Shown in pieces: positions 11,345-27,500 of a stretch of DNA of 64,000 nt. The first letter of the stretch is position 1, and each line of letters opens with the position of its first letter. Origin of the DNA: Caenorhabditis remanei. Taxonomy: Eukaryota > Nematoda > Chromadorea > Rhabditida > Rhabditidae. Below the pieces are notes generated by a model, which did no database searches, was not told where the DNA came from, and was given only the letters and a program-made list of their open reading frames with translations. Position numbers and translations under genes: made by a program. The stretch spans positions 16,678,001 to 16,742,000 of the forward strand of contig NC_071331.1 in NCBI RefSeq assembly GCF_010183535.1, in the 5' to 3' direction.

Positions 11345-12377
11345 CTAGGGATTATATGGTTTATAAAAGAAGATATTTCCACTCCACAATTCAATATCAA
11401 GTCCTTCCTCCGACGTATCGATCCCATGGAACAAGAGTTCCTGTTTTTCCGGATCCGGGTTGGGGACCAGATTGAGTCTCTCTTTTATTGCTTGCTCTTT
11501 CAAAGTTGTGCCACAAAATTCCACCCAGCCCTCTTTGAAACTCGCAGAATTATGTGAATTCTGAAAATGAAAAGTCTTGAAATGTTTGGTTTCTAAACGC
11601 CATGTATTCCATCTAAGTTATCTTACATCTCTCAATTTCATCAAGTCATCCATTGAAGCGAGTGGCAATTCAACATGAAACCAGTCCAAATGGAATAAGT
11701 GCTCAATGGGAACGGATACAGTTGACTCATCGAGATAGAAGCGTTTCAATCGCTTCCACTGGTTGGAAGATGTTATTTCTTCTGGAATCCTCCAATGAAG
11801 TGGGACAAATCCATGCCACATACAACCGAGCTCCCATTCTTTGAAACTTCCGGGTTGTAATTTCTTGAGAATCGTCATCATATCTATCTCGTGACATTCA
11901 GATCGGAAACGTTTCACTTGAAGATTATGTCTCAATGAATTGAATCCATCTCTGATTTGTTTTCCTTGACTCGAACAGTCTTCGCATATACCCAAATCAA
12001 CATCACACCAGGTCTCGATGGAAAACTCTTGCAAATAGAGCTTTCTATTTTGAAGAATGCTAATGAAACTTTCCAATGTCATACGATGTCTACGGTATCG
12101 ATGTTCTTTTTTATCCCAAACATCGAGTTTCACGGAAATCCCAGAGGAGCCATACTTGATCCAGATCTTTTCTATCGGTGATTTTCGGCTATCAACGACT
12201 TTCCTCAAATCATGTGAAACTTTTCGAAGATTCAGTCTGAAAATTTGAAACAAGATCTTATAACGTCGAGAGAACTTACTGTGATATCAAATCAAGTCTA
12301 TCCAAAACCTTTTCGAGGAAGATAATCGGCAACTCGCCGAGCTTTGGAATGGGGGAACGGAGACTGACCGGGACCAT
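11345..12377 (-). CDS. F-box protein with FTH/DUF38-like C-terminal region
   Basis: Three exons, 12280-12377, 11627-12236 and 11345-11560, joined in phase, giving about 307 residues. The N-terminus carries an F-box: SPIPKLGELPIIFLEKVLDRL followed by LNLRKVSHDLRKVVD. The rest resembles the FTH (DUF38) substrate-side region common in Caenorhabditis F-box-A proteins, with segments such as VKLDVWDKKEHRYRRHRM and a C-terminal half that predicts alternating strands and helices. F-box proteins link substrates to SKP1/CUL1 ubiquitin ligases. This family has expanded greatly in Caenorhabditis and often has no one-to-one orthologues, so no symbol is given. Convergent with tut-1. Confidence 0.8.
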
Positions 12378-13457
12378 TGAAGAAGAAGTAACGATTTTTA
12401 GAAACTAAATTTTGAAAGCTTTAGGCACGGTCTCCTAGGATGTTTTTAGGGGCAGATTACGTCATCAAACGTGGAATGTCACGAAAAATGAAAAATAATA
12501 TCAAACGTGGAATGTCACGAAAAATGAAAAAAATAAAAATTCACGTGTAAGTGGTTTTTTGAACGGGAATGAAGTGGTCGAGAACAAGGGCAAATCTCGA
12601 AAAACTGTCACACAGTTTTGTTCGAAACCGTGTTATATACACACAAGCATAAGCATAGAGCCGTTTGTATTTGTTAATAGTAACGATCTGTTAAATAGTA
12701 TTAGTAATGATACCGGGAGGAAGTATTAATCGGGAAGGAGGAAACAGCGAGAGAATTCCAGATTTAACAGACGGAATAAATGTAAGTAGAGAGTTTCCGC
12801 AATAGATCTCTGTGCTGAAAAACGACTTATTTATAAATGAACACTTGATACAATTTCTGGAACCCATTCAAACGAACTCTGATAGTGCAGTTATGTTCTT
12901 GTTTTTCGAGAGTTTTCCAATATTTGTCCTGTAATTTTTCCAAATGTTAAATCAACAAACAATCTAGAAATCTTGGTTTATTTGTTGTTCTAAACCTCTG
13001 GTCGATGTGAAACTGTGTGGGGGAAATAGATAGAAAAGAATAGGAAAGAAGAATGCATTGAGTTGAGAAAAAAGTACAAACAAAGCAGACAGAATTGAAC
13101 ATTTAAAATGAAGGAAACTTTAGAAAATGAGAAAATTCAGGGGAAGAGATGTCGAGTGATATGAAATACAATTAGGGGGGACGGGGAGTGAAATATGGCA
13201 AAACGGATTGTTAGTAGACGGGGAGAGGACTGAAGAAACTACGAAATGTTTTATTTTTTCTTAATCAGTGAACAGTTATACACGTGAATTCAAATGGGTG
13301 AGAGTTGAAGAACAATAAAATTATGCCAAGAAGAGAGTGGACAAAGTGTTCACAGTAGTGTTGTTTTCTGACGAAATACCAGTTGTCAAATGAAAAAAGG
13401 ATAAAAGGACTATTCCAGAAGTGACTACAAAATCAAAATGAGATTCGAATGAAACGA
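12378..13457. other. Intergenic region downstream of tpa-1, with a short direct repeat
   Basis: About 1.1 kb holding the F-box gene promoter and the tpa-1 3' UTR. A 32-base sequence starting ATCAAACGTGGAATGTCACG is present twice in direct orientation at 12464 and 12500 (period 36). No gene recognised. Confidence 0.5.
12464..12531. repeat. Two-copy direct repeat, period 36
   Basis: Two nearly identical 32-base copies begin at 12464 and 12500, just upstream of the F-box gene. They look like a recent local duplication. Confidence 0.8.
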
Positions 13458-16578
<3,121 letters not shown>

Positions 16579-17295
16579 TTTGGAATGAACTGCTGAAGAG
16601 AATCAATTGAAGAAGAAGACGAATGAGAAGAAGAGAATAGACTGTGAAGGAGGTTGGACAATACACTTTCCCCTAGAGGGATAGATGATTTGGAGAGGCA
16701 GAGAAAGATATGATCTCTGTCATTGACCCTTAGACTGTCACACTATTCGCAGTTTCAGAACGAAAGTGATTCAAAAAAAAATTGAGAAAAATACCTTATT
16801 TTCAATAGCAAAAATGAATTAGAGACTTCACTTTGAAACCGTTTCAAAAATTCAAAAAGCAAAAAAATGAAACGAATAGACAAACACCACACCATAAATA
16901 CTGTCCAACCTCTATCTACTTTGAAATCAAAGACTCGAGGTCCTTTTTTGTCTCGAAAACTGGAAAAGTTGGGACGATTTGATTATTGATGTTTCTGAAC
17001 GGTCATGACGCATTTCAAAACAAAACCGACATTTGTTTTTGATCTTTACGGTTTGCCAACACGTGAATCTCGAGAAAAAACGTCACTTTTCAAGTAAATT
17101 ACCGACAAAATGACCTAATTAGGGGAGAATTCGAAAAGTGACTGGAAAAAGTGTGAAAGGTTGTGTCAGGCGGATGCCAAGTTTGTTGGAATGAAATGCA
17201 AATTAGAAACGACAGATTGGCAATGGGACTCTGAGAAGAAGCGAAGAAAGAAGAAAAAAGAAGAATTGAGATTTGCATACTTGTGACCAGCTTAC

Positions 17296-17341
17296 CTCTT
17301 TCAGGAAAGGAGAAGCACGTCTTGCAGAGGAAGAAAATCAT
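17296..17341 (-). CDS. tpa-1: Candidate alternative first exon of tpa-1
   Basis: A 46-base open segment starting ATG at 17341 reads MIFFLCKTCFSFPER and is followed by a good donor (GTAAGC). It leaves one base over, exactly the phase needed to splice to the common C1 exon at about 15798. It could be a third tpa-1 promoter, but there is no independent support. Confidence 0.35.
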
Positions 17342-18550
17342 TCAGAATTCAAAAGAAGAAGACGAAGTCGAGGTCAAAGAGACTAAATAGATTCTTTTCT
17401 CGAGAGTTGGCTCTACAGTTTATTGAATTCATCGAATATATGCATGTGTGTGGTGAAATGAGATTTCGATTAATTCCAACGAACCGAAAGGTCGTCTTTC
17501 TCGGTTTGTTTGCTCTTCATTTCTTCGTCACAGAAAGAAAGAAGAAACAGATGAAACAGAATCTAGAAGACGTTCTAGTCTTCTTCACAATGAAATGAAA
17601 TCCAAAAATCTAGAAAAAGTAATTTCGAGATCAAATAAATTCCTATTTCGTAGAAGTTCCCAGCGATAGAATTTGAAGTTTCATAGATTGGGAAAAATAT
17701 ATATACCGAGTTTGAAAACTCAGTTTCTACTGAGCATAGAACAATCGAAGGCCAATGTGAGCGGTAAAATTGGGTCAGTTTTATTATTGAGCGGTCAATT
17801 GGCTCTCATTTGGGTGTTAGATGAATGGAATACTGCAGGATACTGTAAGAGTATGTTCACTCCATCAAAACAACTCTAGAGTCTTATTCCTAATTGTTCC
17901 GTCGCCAGGAACGTGAGAAAAGAACATTTCCGATTGATAAAAACGGCGCCCACTAATAGACGGAAGTATAATGTCTTTTCAAATTGCCCTAGGAAATGCA
18001 ACCAGACTGCAAAAAAGTGCTTCTTGGGAATAAAACGATGAAAAAGAAGATAAGATAACTTGGAATTTCTTTGGTATAGTGACTGTTCGCTGAATAGCTC
18101 TCATAGTTCAAAGAATGAAGATTCAAAACTGTCGGAGAGATCAGAGAAACTCGATAACTGTTGGTTGAATAGGTCAGAAGTTTTCTGAATGAAAAATCAA
18201 GTTGTATGATTGTAAGAAACAATCAAGTGGATGTATCCGCAATTCAGAACTGCCCAAATCGGAAACTGTACAAATCAGAACCGCCAGATGTTCTTCTGAT
18301 TTGGCACAAAACGTCGCAAAAAATAAACTCTACAATTCAATGAAATGTTCCCTTACATTCCATCGTTTTGTGATTGTATTGTACGTTTCATTCAAAATAT
18401 GCACGTATCGAAACAAAACAAAACTACGGGAGAATTCTTTGAAGAAACGAAAGTGATTCTGATGCAAATCAAGTCAATACATATTGTTCGAGACACACCA
18501 TATTCGTGTGAACATTCCCCTCTCGCTGCTTTTCTTTTCAGGTAACTCAC

Positions 18551-21500
18551 GTGCATTCTTCAGATGTCTTGTTTGAGCCAGAATCCGTCCGTTTGGCTTA
18601 GTGTTTATCCAGATGTGAGTGATCGCGTCGCTTTTGCATTTCGAGATGATATCCTGGAAACGAAGGAAATATAGGCTGATTGGCTAACGACTAACGAAAG
18701 GTTTTTCCCACTGATTTGAGTCAGACGATTCTCCGTCGTCGTCAAAGAAGAAAGAGGGAAAGAAGCGTTGACTGGGAATACATGCATGCGTATGTTTTTC
18801 GAACCAAAATTCAATTTCAACCGCTTCGACATCTCTCCGTTAGCCTCTACTCCCTTTCTACCCAAAGTCAGTTTTGAGTTCTTCCGAAGGCGTCTAACAT
18901 TTGGAAGACGTAAGGGGTGAATGAATTATTTGATGGCAATTTCTAATCAGACATCACTTATCATGAACGAAAACATTGCGTGATAAAAGACAAATTTGGC
19001 AAAAAACTTGAGAGATAGGATCAGGTCAAAACAGATCACACCCAACTGCAGTGTTGATCTAAATATATTTTTTGGAGAATTCATTCGGTAAATAGAGAAA
19101 AATGATATTGATAACTGATGCAGTTGATCTACTAACTGATTTATATAGGATTTTCTAATAAGGAACAAAGTATCAATTAGAATGATATCAACTTTTATTT
19201 TAAATAGATCATAATATTCGTCATTTATCACTATATAACTAGCCTCTACTCCCTGTAACCTAGAATTAATAGTTTCAGGAAAGACCTAAAAAATATATCA
19301 GACTAGAATATTTTCAGAGAACATCGACTAGAAAATAAAAACTGAATTCTCGAAGAAAAAGAAACAGAAAAAAGGTGTGAATGTCTCCATGAGAAACCAT
19401 TGTCTTCCTCTTTCCTTTTATCCTTTCCTGTTTCATGACGTCACACAAACGGATCACAGTAGTCTAGTTTTCAGATGAAAAAATGGAACGTATGGACCTA
19501 TTTTTACGGAAGAAGAAGGGGAAAAAGAAGCTTCTTTTCCTTTCGTGAGAGACGAGAAATAATATGAAAACGAAGCGAAATTTCGATGGACAAAACATTG
19601 CCCTGAGGCGAAAAACTTGAGTTCTATCTTTGAGGAGAAGCCCGTAAACGCGCAGGTTTATGAAAATCGCCGCCCCCGTTTTTTCGTGTTTTCCGAACTT
19701 TTTCCTCCTTATTCTCTTCTTTTTCTTCTTGTTCACTACATCTTCTTCTTCTTCTTCTTGTCTGCACAAAAACAGCATATCAAAAACGGGAAGAAGAAAA
19801 AAAAGAGTAAGAAGGACTTTGGTGGCACACGGATAAGCGATGGATAAAAATGAGCAAAAAAGGTCCGAAGGAAGATCTCAGGATACAATCAACCGATCGA
19901 AGAGGACACAGATATTCTTGCTTTTTGCACTTTTGTTTTGAGAAAATAAAGAAAAAACAAATAGAAAATGATTAGATATTCAGAATTATCAGGAAATGGG
20001 AAATTGATTTAATTCTGAAATATTCATGAGAATTGTTCCCAAGAAGAGAATTCTGGAAGCACTGTAAATCCCAATCTACAGCTGAAATCTAAAAAATCTC
20101 AAAAGAAGAGAAAGAATCTATTCTGGACACATTGTATACAGAATGATCCTCGAAACGTTTCAAAACTATTTTCATAAATTCAGAAAACAAATGACAATGA
20201 AGAAGAAATCCATTTTCCCTTCCATCGTGTGGAATCAGTTTCAGAGTTACGGTTTTTAATAGAACTAGTTCTGAAACACTTAATATAATCTTGTCTTTGT
20301 TCTAACAACTGGTTCCCAATAGTGAACATTTCTTTTTCATTTAAAAGCTGTTCTAGATGAATATAATGGATCCGGACAATACAGATAAAAGTATAATATT
20401 TTGAAACAATTGAATCCAATTAAACATTCTAAATTCTGAACAACCATTGATTCCTTTCAAGATTACTACACTTCCATCTCATCTTCGCGATAAGAGAAAA
20501 CAAGAATTATTTGCTCACCTTAATAAGAAGGCTAATCGCTTCATAGATGTCGTTAAGAACTTCGGTCATTCCGAAGTCACTGCCGAAAAAGAAGTTTTGA
20601 ACAAGAAGAAAATCTAAAAAACGAGAACCAGAAATCGGAAACTTGAGGTCACGCCCACTTGAAACAGAAACCACGGAGGCAAATTTTCAGTCAGAATGAA
20701 AGTAGAAAGAGTTCTGTTTGAAGACGAGTGGGGCTCACATGGAGTGGATAATTGTGAACTGGATTTACGACGATGAAATAGAGAGAAAAAGGAAGGAAAG
20801 AAGAACAACTGACTGGCTGAAAGAGTGAAAGAGAGAGACAACAATTCAAACTCTCAGTACTTTACAAAATAAGTTATCCCAATATACTTTGGTCTCATTT
20901 AAACAATGACGTCTTCAACTTTTTCTATTTTACAAGTTGTTCAAATAGTTTGATACTTAAAAAGAGAGAGACCATCAAGTCCGTCATTTCCGATGCTTCT
21001 TAAACTTTCAAACATCAGAAATCCCGAAAAAAGCGGGAGAAGGAGGAGGGTAATAATTCGTGTCGACTTTCTGTCGTTTTCATGCTCATGAAATTTGGTG
21101 AAGCTGAACAAATCGTCGGGGTGGACCACCGAAAAAAGGGAGTGAGAGTCGAAGATGTTGCCCTTCTGAATTCCCACTGGGGCCCTTCTTCTTCTTTGCT
21201 TTCTCGTTTTTTTCTCACATACTTCAAGTCTCATCGTTGCTTCAACAACCGGTGTCTGATTGAACATAAGCACAATTTGTAGAATTCGTCCGTCTGCAAC
21301 TGCCGTGTCCCAGCATTTCTCCCATTCAGGATAAAGTGTTTTCTTCTTTTGAACTAGACGAGATTCTCCTGTAATAAATGAATGAGTTACGAAAACAATT
21401 AACATTAAAATTGGGGAAAAATTTGAGGATGTTAAATATTTTCTGTGTATAAACCAGATCTAAATTTCAGCTACAACCTCCTAGTTTTTTTTAATTCTAA

Positions 21501-24500
21501 ATGATTTTTTAAATCAATTAGTTGAAAGTTTTGAATAACAAGAAAAAACAATAATCAACTCACCATTAACTTCAATTTTCTCTTTAACATTTACAGCTGG
21601 TTGTAGATCAGTTGGAGTGCATCCGGCTGGAAGTAAATCGGCAGGAACATCTGCACGAAGTAACTTCAATCTGCAAGAAATAAAAATGGAATTGTTTGAA
21701 AAGAAAAGGAGAAAAAGGGTTTGGTTGTGCACTTTTCGAATGGACAAAGGAGAGAAAAAGGGAGTTTTGGAACTTCTTTTTTGGAGACAAAGGGTACTTA
21801 CTGCTGCTGAGATCTCGTTGTATTTTCAACACTGCAATGCTTTTTCCGGATGTTTTTTTTTAGAAAAAAGTTATTTAGAAACGGATTTTCGAAGTGTACT
21901 TTCTGATAAGTAGACTGAATTGATATCAAATGCGATAGAAAAATTGACCAAGAATTTTTAAAGTTTTCATAACTTGAGAATTCAAATTTTCACAATTTGA
22001 AGGCTTCTAATGTACATATTTATGCGCTTTTGTCGTAACTGCATAATACAGTTTTGTACATATTTTTTCACAAAAATCTCATTAAATTTTTTCAGAACAT
22101 CTTCTTCGAATTTTTGATCCTACAGTATTTCCAGCGTTAGACGAATGCTGTACCTCCTGATCTGATATTTAGAATCTGATTTCAGTTCAGAATACTTTCA
22201 AAATTTAAGTCAAACTTCAAAATACTCACCGACATGCATTTTCAGCTTGAGCCATCACGAAATCCGCTTCCAGTGATGTTTCACTCTCCGGCGGCGGATC
22301 CAAAGAGAATATATCGATAGCCTGAAACGAAAAGTATAAAATTTTCAAAGTAAAAATCTCGGGGAAATCCTTTTTCATACAAAATGCCTATTTTCTTCTT
22401 CGTCTAATTATGTCTCAAAATGCTCAGTGACACCCTCATTTTGCAACTGCAAAAGAGCGAAAAAAGAGCGTGTCAGACCACAAAAACGTCATGTCGAAAA
22501 ATGAAAAGAGAATGAGAAAAGAAGGGCGAAAAGGCGAGAAAAAACGAGAAGAAAAGTGCCCCCCACGACTCGTTAAATGTATTATCTTCAAATTCGGACG
22601 GGTTACTTGGGAGTTGGGTTCATGTCAAAAACGACGGATTGAGGAGGGCGGAGAGGAGAAGAAGCAGAGCACTCTGAGATTTACGAAATGTATGAGATCC
22701 CTTTCACGAGAAGACAAACACTTCAATTCAGAATTGATGGAAAAAATAGAAAATTCAATAGGTTGTCTCCAGATTTTGTAGTCAATTGAAGGGTAAGGTA
22801 AAGGAGAAATTGAGGGAAAAGGGTAGAAGGAGAAGAGGATAGTCTATAATTAGGTGGAGCTAGTCTCAATTGAATTGAAATAGAAGGAGGCTCTTCTCAT
22901 CCAATTCAAGATTCGTTCGGTTTCTAAAACATGTGATCATGGAAGAGGGTGTAGACATCGTTATCAACAATTTGCTTACTCATTCTCTCTTCTTGGGAGG
23001 TAAAATGAAAAAAGAATAGAAAAATGATAAGGACACGCGGCGGCGGCTCGACGCGGTTTCTCCCTTTTTTGTCTGATTTCAAGTTTCGATGGTCTCATTT
23101 CACAATATCATTTCTTCTGTCTTCGACCATTTGAACAAAAGAGTATTTATCAGCGTCGTCGATTATTGATGGGTACGTTTGTTGGGTGATGGGTGGGGAG
23201 AAAAGAGAAATAGGAAAAGAGAGTGTGGAAGTATGCAAATAGCAGAAACAGCGGCAATCGAGAGACGAACAGTTGGCAGTGAAGGGTCGATGAACGGCCT
23301 GGAGACAAACGAATACAACAAAATAGAATTAGAAGATGAACAAGAAGTTGGAGTGAAGGAAACCAACAAAGAGAATGGGCGAAACAAGGAAAATAATGCT
23401 GGAACTAGTTCATCTGACAGGTGAGAACACAACAGAGATACGTCCTTTTTGGTGAGAATGAAGAGGCAAAATTGGTGAGAGAGAAGAGGAATGTTTGTGG
23501 TATAACTACATATTCACATCGTGATGCTAATGGAAAACTTTTGCTTCGTTGGCGGGATACTGTAGCTATTCTGCGAGTTGAAAGGGTTTTGGTTGATGTA
23601 GTTTTCAGTTGAGATCGACCAACTTTGGTCCACATTGCTTCTTGATTTCAAATTTGATAGTTATCCATTTTCGTTGAGTATACATAGGCTTTCATGTGAT
23701 AACTACCATAGTGACGTTGATACGGAGGTGAACAAAAAATGCGCGGTATTAAAATTTTTGAAATTTGATGAGCTCGCAGCTTTTTTTCGATCAAGTATCT
23801 ATAGAAGGCTCGTAAGAAAAATCTGATTACCACAAAGATACGTCTCTAGAATTGATCTACTGATAGGTATTGTCTAACCACAATAAGCATAAATCGTTTT
23901 ACAGCAAAGCAGGGTATCTGAGCTTCAAAGGAATCTTCATCGCTGCTACAGTCATTATTCTATCCTACAATATTCTCAGTGGTAAGAATTAATTGAGATC
24001 GAACACTGAAATCGAACTCCCACCAGTTTCAAAAAGTGAACTTTTTGGGTAATTCACCCCGAAAACCCGTGAAAGTACACACATCATTTGGTCATTGAAT
24101 ACTTCCCTTCTTTCTCAATGTTCGCTGTCATTTTCAGTGACCAACCCCCGCCCGTCTCGCTTCTCAGTCATCACCAAAATGGCTCCTCAACACTGCGGTC
24201 TCAATTTGCCAGCGAGAATCCAGAATTTGATACTCGATGTAAGTGCTCTCTCACTCACTCATTCACTCATTCATTCTCTCATCTAACTGACTCATTTATT
24301 GTCAGAAACACAATGAAATTCGGTCAAAAGTGGCTCTCGGTCAGTATAGTGTTGATGATGATTACCTTCCGCCGGCGGCTAATATGCCGAAATTGGTAAG
24401 AATTTGAAAACTGAAAGTGTTTACGTACAGTTGGAACTCATCAATTTAGATATGGGATTGCCAACTCGAACTGGAAGCTCAAAACAGAGCAAACGAGTGT

Positions 24501-27500
24501 CTTTTGGGACAGGAGAAAATTAACGAAAAGATGAGCGGATTGGAGGAAGTCCGAGGAGAAAATGCATTCTATTTTCGAACGGATCCTTTTAATTCTTCAG
24601 ATGGAGTGTTGGTAAGGGACAGAGAAGGATGGATACAGTCTTTTTTCGGTCAAAATAAACACCAAACTACAAGAATCTAGGTCACTGTTACTCGTTTTTT
24701 AGACCCACATTCTTCTCTTCTTGTCATCATTTTTCATTCCTTTTCAGTCCTTTCAAATGTTTACTTTTCAGAGAGGAATCGAAAGAATGGGTGATGAAAT
24801 CGCAATTGCTGGAATCAAAAACTTGAAGTTGGCTCGGTACGACAAACGAATCGGCCACGCGACACAGGTATTCTTTGGTTTTCTTTTCGAACCAAAGGAA
24901 AAGAGCTCGACTTTTTATCAGATAATATGGGGAGAGACACGAAAACTGGGATGCTCAATTCAAGAGTGCGCGGCTCGAAAAGATGGATCACTTGACGGAC
25001 AAAAGTTCAATGTGGCTGTTTGCAAATACTATCCAACGTGAGAAGTTTTGAGTTTCTAAGCGACAAAAAAGTCATGAGATTTCAAGAGAAAAGGTGGAAT
25101 GGAGTGGGAAAAATTATATTTACACAGCTACATGTTGAAAATAATGTAGGTCGTAAATGTTCTTTGATTTGAACATCTGTCTGGGAAAATTAGAACAAAA
25201 TATTGAAAAAAATAGGAACCAGATGCACTGGAGAAAAGTTTTTAATAGGGGAACTAATGTCTCAAAGACTTGGAATTCTCAGAAAGACTTGATGTTTCCA
25301 GTGGCAACGTGTTCAAATCATCAACGCCTACATCAATTTATTCAGTCGGAGATGTTGGAAGCAGTTGCTCGGAAGGGACATTCATTGACCCAACAAGTGG
25401 TTTATGTGTGGAAGCAACGTGGCATGAGAAGACTGAAGAACAGTGAACTTGATAGGCTAGAATTATGTGAAGAATAGAGGAATGAAAACGGGAAAAAAGA
25501 AACGCGCGAGAAATTGACAGCAATTTTGTAGGCGTCGACGAGGAGACCGATTGGCGGCATCGGTGCCCGTGTGAGCAAGAAGAAATAGAAAAAACGAAGA
25601 AAGCAGTCGTTGACATGGAGCAGGAGAGGAGCTCTAACACGGGAAGAACACAAACAAATAATTCAGATGCATTCTGAGCTGATTGACTGCGATTTCGGCG
25701 ACAGGGCTCACCGAGCACACAGCTACGACGACGATTCTCTCTTATTCTCATCGTCCCAAATTGCTGCTCGTTTAGATGAGAGCATTCTGGAGGCGGCGAC
25801 GGGGGGAATCGAGGAGACAGAATGTGATAGGCACATAAATTCTAGTTTTTTGTGCACCATATTCTTTCGGCAGACACGTATATTCACACACACGCGATAT
25901 TTGTAAAAATCGGATGTAGTTGTCTGGGAGAAAGAGAACGGAAATCAAGTAGGTAGAGAACTGATTGGATGAGATCGAGGGGGTGGAGTAGGTGTCTCGA
26001 TTAGATTTTCTAGGAAACTTTGGTGGAAAGAAATGGCTTCGAAGAAGTAGTTCTAAGTGTTGGAATAGTGATTTCAGAGTTCAGCAGAAATGGGAATCTG
26101 GACTTATAAACATGAAGGTTGGTATTTCTCTAGAATCCGGAAAAGTTAGAAATAGATAATTGAGTCTGACAAAACAGAGTGAACTAATCATTTTCTGAAT
26201 GTACCGGTACCATTGATCTCGACATCTACAAGCTAGAAGTCTAAACCCACAGAGTTGACAAGAAGAGGAGACTGATGAAACCTACCGTAGACCACCCAGA
26301 CACTAGAAACCATCACTGAACAAAGTATAACAACGTGGGATGTTTAGATTGATCAGAGTCGATTCAAAACAAAACGTATTTTTAATGAAGAGGATGAAAT
26401 GAAAAACAGTTGTTGTCTCGGAGAAGCGTATGGAAACAATAAAAGAACATCGTTTCGACGACGATGTATTTGTGGTTTTACAAATGGGATTGGAGAGCAA
26501 TATGAGTGCTCTCAGAGATCCAAGGAACATGATGAATGTCTTCATGCTTTTAGTCGTTCAATCTAAAGGTGTGAGAAATGAGAAGAAGAGAGAGAGAGAT
26601 GGAGAAATAGAGAGAGAGAATGATAAATGATTTGTTGGGTTTGGGATGATGAACAGTTGTCTGAAAAAGGGCGATATTATGACAGAAGTAAAAGGGAAAA
26701 CGATGGAAGAATGAAGAAGAAGAAAGGATGAGAAAAAGAGACAGAGAGGTGAAGAAAAAGGGAATTTCTCGGGGCCAACCACTAAATATACATACCAGCA
26801 GCCCTCCCACCTTTACCTTCCCTCTCTCGCAACTGTCGGAATGGCGCTGTGTCGCAAACACAAGTGACAAACAGAGGGAGGCAAAAAACTGGGAGAAACC
26901 AAAAGGAAAACGAGATGAACAAAGTTTGCGATGGCAGCAGCAACAGCACACACATCTACTCACACAGTTTCTCTCATTGGGATCTTCCCCAAGTGGTTTT
27001 CGATTCACGGATTGGACCACATGTCTAGAGAGACGGGGAAAAAGGGCGTGGGAGACTTCAAAATCATTTTAATTGTCAAAACATGTGTTGTCTCCTGCCG
27101 ATCGGACGGCAATTTGGAAGAGAGGAGGCGATTGGAATTGAAATCCGATGGCGTTGCTTTCGCGTATCGTATCCCTCCCCGAATAAACCGGATTTTTATA
27201 TTATAGGGAGAGAGAAACGAGAGGACCTTTTAGGTTTCAAATGGAATTTTAGAGAAAAAGAAGAGGAAATACGCCCACAAATAAATCAATTGTTTGTTTT
27301 GTGTCACTAACTACTCGACCTCCCGAGATCGAGATGTGTTGTTGATGATGATGATTTTGAACTTGATATGTTTTGGTTACGTTGAAAAATTGACTGATCG
27401 AAGAATTTTGGAGAGGGACTAAACTGTATTTGTGTTGAATCTATAGTTTGGAATGACTAGTTTTAGAGTCTGTGAGAACCAATTATGATAGAACTTTCTT

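Noticed and set aside
20590..20598. Acceptor GTTTTTTAG giving a longer tpa-1 exon with DFLLVQNFFFGSDFG
   Set aside because: It needs a phase-1 donor that I could not find upstream; the 20-base microexon model keeps frame. Not fully excluded.
26550..27020. 156-codon minus-strand frame in the tpa-1 first intron
   Set aside because: Composition reflects a pyrimidine-rich strand (Phe, Ser, Leu, Cys runs); no recognisable domain or partner exon.
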